Source of the DNA: Lachnospiraceae bacterium
GTDB taxonomy: Bacteria; Bacillota; Clostridia; Lachnospirales; Lachnospiraceae
Assembly: GCA_017395635.1 (NCBI GenBank)
Contig: JAFQOE010000057.1
Span: 17,096-81,095, forward strand
Reading direction: 5' to 3'
Length of the DNA: 64,000 bases
Positions 60,456-64,000 of this stretch are shown here, one piece after another. Position 1 is the first letter of the stretch. Each line of letters begins with the position of its first letter. The position numbers and the translations under genes are program-made. The notes under the pieces were generated by a model that saw nothing but the letters and a program-made list of their open reading frames with translations, was not told the origin of the DNA and ran no database searches.

Positions 60456-61838
60456 ATGGAAATGACCACAAGATTATGTGTTCCGGAAATTAGTATAAGT
60501 GAAGATAAAATGTCTGTTAAGATGAAACTTTGTTTGAATGACAATGGAAACAGATGGACGGCAGTAGAATTAAAACAATTGATTGTATCAAAGAATGTGA
60601 AGACAGAGATTATAGAATCCTCTATTCTGGATATGATTCGGAATGAAGTATATGAGATTAATATAGAAGTATCGAAGGGAAAACCGGCAGTTGCAGGACG
60701 GGATGGTTATTTTATATATCATGTTTCTATGCCTGAAGTGGAAGATGCACCAAAGGAATTAGAAGATGGAAGTGTGGAATATGTCAAAACGACTGCACAT
60801 ACGGTGGTGGAAAAAGATGATTTGCTGGCAGAATATGTGCCGGCTACGAATGGAGAGTATGGGTATACGATTGAGAATACAATGCTGGCTCCGAAGCGTG
60901 GTAAGGATTTGCCAAGATTAAAAGGAAAAGGTTTTTACCATGAAGACGGCAAGTACTATGCAGCCAGTCATGGCATGGTGCAGATAACCGAAAGAGGTTT
61001 TCGAATCACCAATTTATTGGAAGTTAGTGGAGATGTGGACATTAACTATGGTCATATTGATTTTGACGGAGATGTTAATATTCGAGGCGATGTTAAGTCT
61101 GGAATGATGGTTCGTGCCACAGGGAATATTGAGATTACAGGTCATGTTGGTAATTGTTTGATTGAAGCAGGAAAGAATATTATTGTACATAATGGTATGC
61201 AGGGAAAGTTTTCCGGCAAGTTGATTGCCGGTGGGGATATTGAATGCAAATTTTTCGAGAATTCACAAGCGATTGCAAAGGGAAATATTGTAGTGCGCTC
61301 TGTGATGAATTCACAGTTGGAAGCAGAAGGAATGGTTACGGTAGAAGGTAAGGATTCTGTTGTGTTAGGTGGCTCGGTTCATGCTGTGCGTGGAATGGAG
61401 CTTACAGAAGCAGGGAATGATACAGAATTAGAAACATTATTAGTGGCAGGAGCTTTACCGGACACGTTACGTAGGGATATAGAATTAGGCAATATGATTA
61501 AAAAAATTAAGGGTGAAGTGGAGTTGCTCGAGCGTTCTGCAAAGGTGTTAGAGCGTATGGCAAATACACAGATTACTAAGGAAACTAATAATCGTAGAAT
61601 GAAGATTATTCAAGCGAAAGTAATTAAATCCACGGAACTTAAAAAGTACCAGATGGAAAAAGTGAGAAATGAAGCTTTAATTCAAAGTGGGAAAGATGCG
61701 AATATAGTAGTACAGAAAATGATATATCCAGGTTGTCGTGTAGAAATCGCTGGTGTTGGAATTGATGTCAAACAAGAGTTAAAACATGTAAAATTTGTAC
61801 TTAGGGATGGAATTATTGAGGCAGCTTTGTTATACTAA
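60456..61838 (+). CDS. FapA-like (DUF342) protein
   Basis: 460 residues from the ATG at 60456 (RBS AAAGGGGTGA; the longer frame from 60423 has no RBS). The repeat-rich beta-helix typical of DUF342/FapA occupies about 175-330: SGDVDINYGHIDFDGDVNIRGDVKSGMMVRATGNIEITGHVGNCLIEAGKNI. A helical/coiled-coil C-terminus (MIKKIKGEVELLERSAKVLERM) follows. FapA-like proteins lie near flagellar or sporulation genes in other Firmicutes, function unclear; cytoplasmic. The next gene starts 68 bases on, after a palindromic repeat. Confidence 0.85.
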   Translation: MEMTTRLCVPEISISEDKMSVKMKLCLNDNGNRWTAVELKQLIVSKNVKTEIIESSILDMIRNEVYEINIEVSKGKPAVAGRDGYFIYHVSMPEVEDAPKELEDGSVEYVKTTAHTVVEKDDLLAEYVPATNGEYGYTIENTMLAPKRGKDLPRLKGKGFYHEDGKYYAASHGMVQITERGFRITNLLEVSGDVDINYGHIDFDGDVNIRGDVKSGMMVRATGNIEITGHVGNCLIEAGKNIIVHNGMQGKFSGKLIAGGDIECKFFENSQAIAKGNIVVRSVMNSQLEAEGMVTVEGKDSVVLGGSVHAVRGMELTEAGNDTELETLLVAGALPDTLRRDIELGNMIKKIKGEVELLERSAKVLERMANTQITKETNNRRMKIIQAKVIKSTELKKYQMEKVRNEALIQSGKDANIVVQKMIYPGCRVEIAGVGIDVKQELKHVKFVLRDGIIEAALLY

Positions 61839-61846
61839 GTGAGAAT

Positions 61847-61873
61847 GTAACTGTGAAAGTTAGAGCAGTTATG
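61847..61873. repeat. Short palindromic repeat
   Basis: GTAACTGTGAAAGTTAGAGCAGTTATG, nine bases after the FapA-like gene stop, within a probable operon. Confidence 0.5.
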
Positions 61874-61905
61874 AAAGAATGATAGATAGAGTTGGAGTGA
61901 GAATA

Positions 61906-62382
61906 TTGAAAATCGAGGTTTGGTTAGATGCGGCTGCGATTATTTTGTTTTTAGGATTTGGAATGGCCGCATTAATCGCATTTTCGACAATCGATAAGCA
62001 AAAGGATATTACAATTAGTAGTCGATACGGAAGACAGACGGGACCGTTGGAAATTGTATATGTTAATGTTGCATTATTGTTGATTGGTTTGATACTCTAT
62101 CAGAATAGTTATCGTTTTTTGCCTGCACTTTGTATGTTTGTTTTGTTAATCATTTTTAACAGCAGAATGCAGAGTGGAATTGCTCCAACCGGAGTGTTTA
62201 TTGGAACTACTTATCTGGAGTGGAGTAAGATACAGGCATATAAGATTATTAACGATGAGATTAGCACTGTGCAGATTCGAGTATATGCGAATAAGAAGCA
62301 ATATGTTCTTAGATGTGCAAAAGACCAAAGAGCGCAGGCAGAGAGTTATTTTTGGGATAACTGTATACAGGAAAAGGCATAA
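61906..62382 (+). CDS. Small membrane protein with DUF5673-like tail
   Basis: 158 residues from TTG at 61906; the in-frame ATG at 61879 has no RBS, whereas GGAG lies eight bases before the TTG. Three hydrophobic segments at about 9-28, 55-72 and 77-92. A cytoplasmic ~65-residue tail (GIAPTGVFIGTTYLEWSKIQAYKIINDEISTVQIRVYANKKQYVLRC) resembles the DUF5673 family from memory. It overlaps pyrB closely (12 bases), suggesting co-transcription. Function unknown. Confidence 0.65.
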   Translation: MKIEVWLDAAAIILFLGFGMAALIAFSTIDKQKDITISSRYGRQTGPLEIVYVNVALLLIGLILYQNSYRFLPALCMFVLLIIFNSRMQSGIAPTGVFIGTTYLEWSKIQAYKIINDEISTVQIRVYANKKQYVLRCAKDQRAQAESYFWDNCIQEKA

Positions 62383-62394
62383 AGGAGGAAAAAC

Positions 62395-63318
62395 ATGAGA
62401 CATTTAATTGATCCGATGGATTTGACAGTACAAGAAATTGACGAATTATTGGGGTTGGCAGATGACATTATTGAGAACAAAGAGAAATATGCGAAGGTTT
62501 GTGAAGGAAAGAAATTAGCAACTTTATTTTTTGAACCAAGTACAAGAACTCGATTAAGCTTTGAAGCAGCGATGATGGAGTTAGGCGGTAATGTACTTGG
62601 TTTTTCTTCGTCTGATTCTTCCTCATCTGCAAAAGGAGAGAGTGTATCAGATACGGTTAAGGTTGTTTCTTGTTATGCAGATATTATTGCAATGAGACAT
62701 CCGAAGGAAGGTGCACCGCTTTTGGCATCTATGAAGTCGGATTCGCCAATTATCAATGCCGGTGATGGTGGACATAATCATCCGACACAGACATTGACAG
62801 ACTTACTTACGATTCATAGAGAAAAGGGTAGGTTAGGAAATATTACAATTGGTTTTTGTGGTGATTTGAAGTTTGGTAGAACGGTACATTCTTTGGTCAA
62901 AGCATTATCCCGTTATGAAAATGTGAATTTTATTATGATTTCCCCAATAGAGTTAGAGATTCCGAAGTACTTGAAAGCAGAAGTGTTTGAGAAAGAAGGT
63001 TTGTCGTATCAACAGGTTCGTACGATTGATGAAGTGATTGATCAGTTGGATGTCCTTTATATGACTCGTGTTCAAAAAGAACGTTTCTTTAATGAGGCAG
63101 ATTATGTACGCTTGAAGGATACCTATATTTTGGATATGCCAAAGCTTAAGAATGCTAAGAAAGATTTGAGTATTTTGCATCCACTTCCTAGAGTGAATGA
63201 GATTGCAGTAGAAGTCGATGATGACCCTCGTGCATGCTATTTCCGACAAGCATTATATGGAAAGTATGTAAGAATGGCACTGATTATGAAAATGCTTGGA
63301 ATTGCAAAGCCGGAATAG
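62395..63318 (+). CDS. pyrB: Aspartate carbamoyltransferase catalytic subunit
   Basis: 307 residues, the committed step of pyrimidine synthesis (carbamoyl phosphate plus aspartate). Motifs: [16 protein letters not shown] (STRTR, about 50-60), [13 protein letters not shown] (HPTQ), [14 protein letters not shown] and [15 protein letters not shown] (HPLPR). Aspartate-binding residues around RHPKEGAP are present. It is followed by pyrI, 20 bases on, the enteric-like two-subunit class. RBS AAAGGAGGAAAAAC. A classical ATCase, unlike the neighbour at 59.2 kb. Confidence 0.97.
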   Translation: MRHLIDPMDLTVQEIDELLGLADDIIENKEKYAKVCEGKKLATLFFEPSTRTRLSFEAAMMELGGNVLGFSSSDSSSSAKGESVSDTVKVVSCYADIIAMRHPKEGAPLLASMKSDSPIINAGDGGHNHPTQTLTDLLTIHREKGRLGNITIGFCGDLKFGRTVHSLVKALSRYENVNFIMISPIELEIPKYLKAEVFEKEGLSYQQVRTIDEVIDQLDVLYMTRVQKERFFNEADYVRLKDTYILDMPKLKNAKKDLSILHPLPRVNEIAVEVDDDPRACYFRQALYGKYVRMALIMKMLGIAKPE

Positions 63319-63337
63319 GAAAGGAAAGGTATGAAGT

Positions 63338-63769
63338 ATGAATATAGATAGTATACAGAATGGAATTGTATTGGATCATATTACCGCTGGTAAGGCGATG
63401 CTTGTTTACAAGTATCTTGGTTTGGATAAGTTGGATTGTTCGGTTGCTATTATTAAAAATGCATCGAGTCATAAGATGGGGAGGAAGGATATTTTGAAGA
63501 TTGATCATCCGGATTATGATATTAATCTGGATGTGTTGGGATACGTTGATCCGGATATTTCGGTTAGCATTATCAAAGATGGTGTGACCGTAGAAAAGAA
63601 AAAGGTGGAATTGCCGGAGAAAATAGTTAACATTGTCAAATGTAAGAATCCTCGTTGCATTACCACAACAGAGCAGAGCATCAAGCAGATTTTTAAGTTG
63701 ACAGATAAGGAGAAACGCACTTATCGCTGTGTATATTGTGAGGCAGAAAATCAAGGTGAAGAGATATAG
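63338..63769 (+). CDS. pyrI: Aspartate carbamoyltransferase regulatory subunit
   Basis: 143 residues. The N-terminal allosteric domain has MNIDSIQNGIVLDHITAGKAML and the zinc domain has CKNPRCITTTEQSIKQIF...YRCVYCEAE (four Cys). It binds ATP/CTP-type effectors and stabilises PyrB dodecamers. It starts 20 bases after pyrB, and no further gene is evident in the remaining 230 bases. RBS AAAGGAAAGGTATGAAGT-type region. Confidence 0.96.
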   Translation: MNIDSIQNGIVLDHITAGKAMLVYKYLGLDKLDCSVAIIKNASSHKMGRKDILKIDHPDYDINLDVLGYVDPDISVSIIKDGVTVEKKKVELPEKIVNIVKCKNPRCITTTEQSIKQIFKLTDKEKRTYRCVYCEAENQGEEI

Positions 63770-64000
63770 CCTTCAATAGATGTGTGGAATATTGCCACTG
63801 ACAGTCGTTTTTATCGGTTATAATAGAACAATTATTTTGCTATTTTTGAAAAAATATATTAATCCTAGATTATTCACGATTTTGTCGTGAAAGTGGCTGA
63901 AAGCCACATAACTTCTATATTTTAATTGAATATTGCATTTCACCTAACAAGTGAATAGAAAAAGAGCATCCAAATGTGGTAAAATTTAGGTGTCGAATCC
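63770..64000. other. Intergenic end of window
   Basis: Holds a GTGGCT-GAA-AGCCAC hairpin (about 63893-63907) and, from about 63945, AGTGAATAGAAAAAGAGCATCC followed by GGTAAAATTTAGGTGTCG. This resembles the promoter end of a known clostridial mobile element type, but no transposase is within view, so it was not called as one. Confidence 0.3.

Noticed and set aside
63945..64000. Left end of an insertion sequence
   Set aside because: Sequence resembles a promoter end known to me from clostridial elements, but neither a transposase nor inverted ends can be seen before the window stops.

Overview
The window looks like a chromosomal segment of a low-GC Gram-positive anaerobe, most likely a Lachnospiraceae (Clostridia). 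The support is the AT-rich sequence, strong AGGAGG-type ribosome binding sites, the DnaD/DnaI-type replication genes, SpoIID and SpoIIQ-like sporulation proteins, a T-box leader, indolepyruvate:ferredoxin oxidoreductase, diaminopimelate dehydrogenase, and cell-wall hydrolases carrying choline-binding-type repeats. I see no prophage, complete insertion sequence or CRISPR array. Genus assignment is inference.

Layout. 1-4.4 kb (minus strand): the 5' part of prs, a dnaI-like helicase loader, a dnaD-like gene, then murC. Between dnaD and murC lies a cluster of DnaA-box-like 9-mers. 4.5-6.9 kb (plus): rpmG-secE-nusG-rplK-rplA, with probable L1-binding leaders before rplK and rplA and a strong terminator where rplJ-rplL would often follow. 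7-13.2 kb: ddh, mscL, a small membrane protein, a NUDIX hydrolase, a Cys-rich protein, uppP, an internally deleted Rpn-type nuclease, and a PH-domain protein. 13.3-21.6 kb: envelope and sporulation genes (amidase with an attenuator-like leader, spoIID, YkuD transpeptidase, SpoIIQ-like protein) around glycogen phosphorylase. 21.6-33 kb: a Fur/PerR regulator with its own box, acpP, a lipoprotein, an asparagine-synthase-like enzyme lacking Cys2, an aldose epimerase, dinB, a small HD hydrolase, an Amidase_2 protein and iorAB.

33.3-41 kb: an EAL-domain membrane protein with a degenerate GGDEF, a two-component system, and a thrS transcription unit with a T-box that is separated from thrS by a repeat and a small membrane-protein gene. 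41-47 kb: GH25 lysozyme, tRNA-Lys(CTT), and two large secreted Tyr/Lys-rich proteins. 47.2-51.3 kb: a membrane coiled-coil protein ending in repeated FliM-like LSADEIAALF peptides, opposite a chemoreceptor fused to PilZ. 51.4-58 kb: uvrB, uvrA (with a LexA box) and a CHAP-like cell-wall hydrolase. 58-63.8 kb: a MerR regulator, an atypical carbamoyltransferase, a FapA-like protein, a membrane protein and pyrB-pyrI.

The most unusual content is intergenic. At least three families of dispersed structured repeats are present: (a) many GTAACTATTCAG-type palindromes in short and long forms; (b) three copies of a multi-stem element with conserved GGCGAAYGTCCATC whose stems change sequence but stay paired; (c) a ~95-bp element present in opposite orientations at 40.4 and 47.2 kb, flanking the lysozyme/tRNA/secreted-protein block. 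A 142-bp GC-rich inverted repeat lies after the spoIIQ-like gene. Together with the LSADEIAALF protein these are the best candidates for undescribed biology here.
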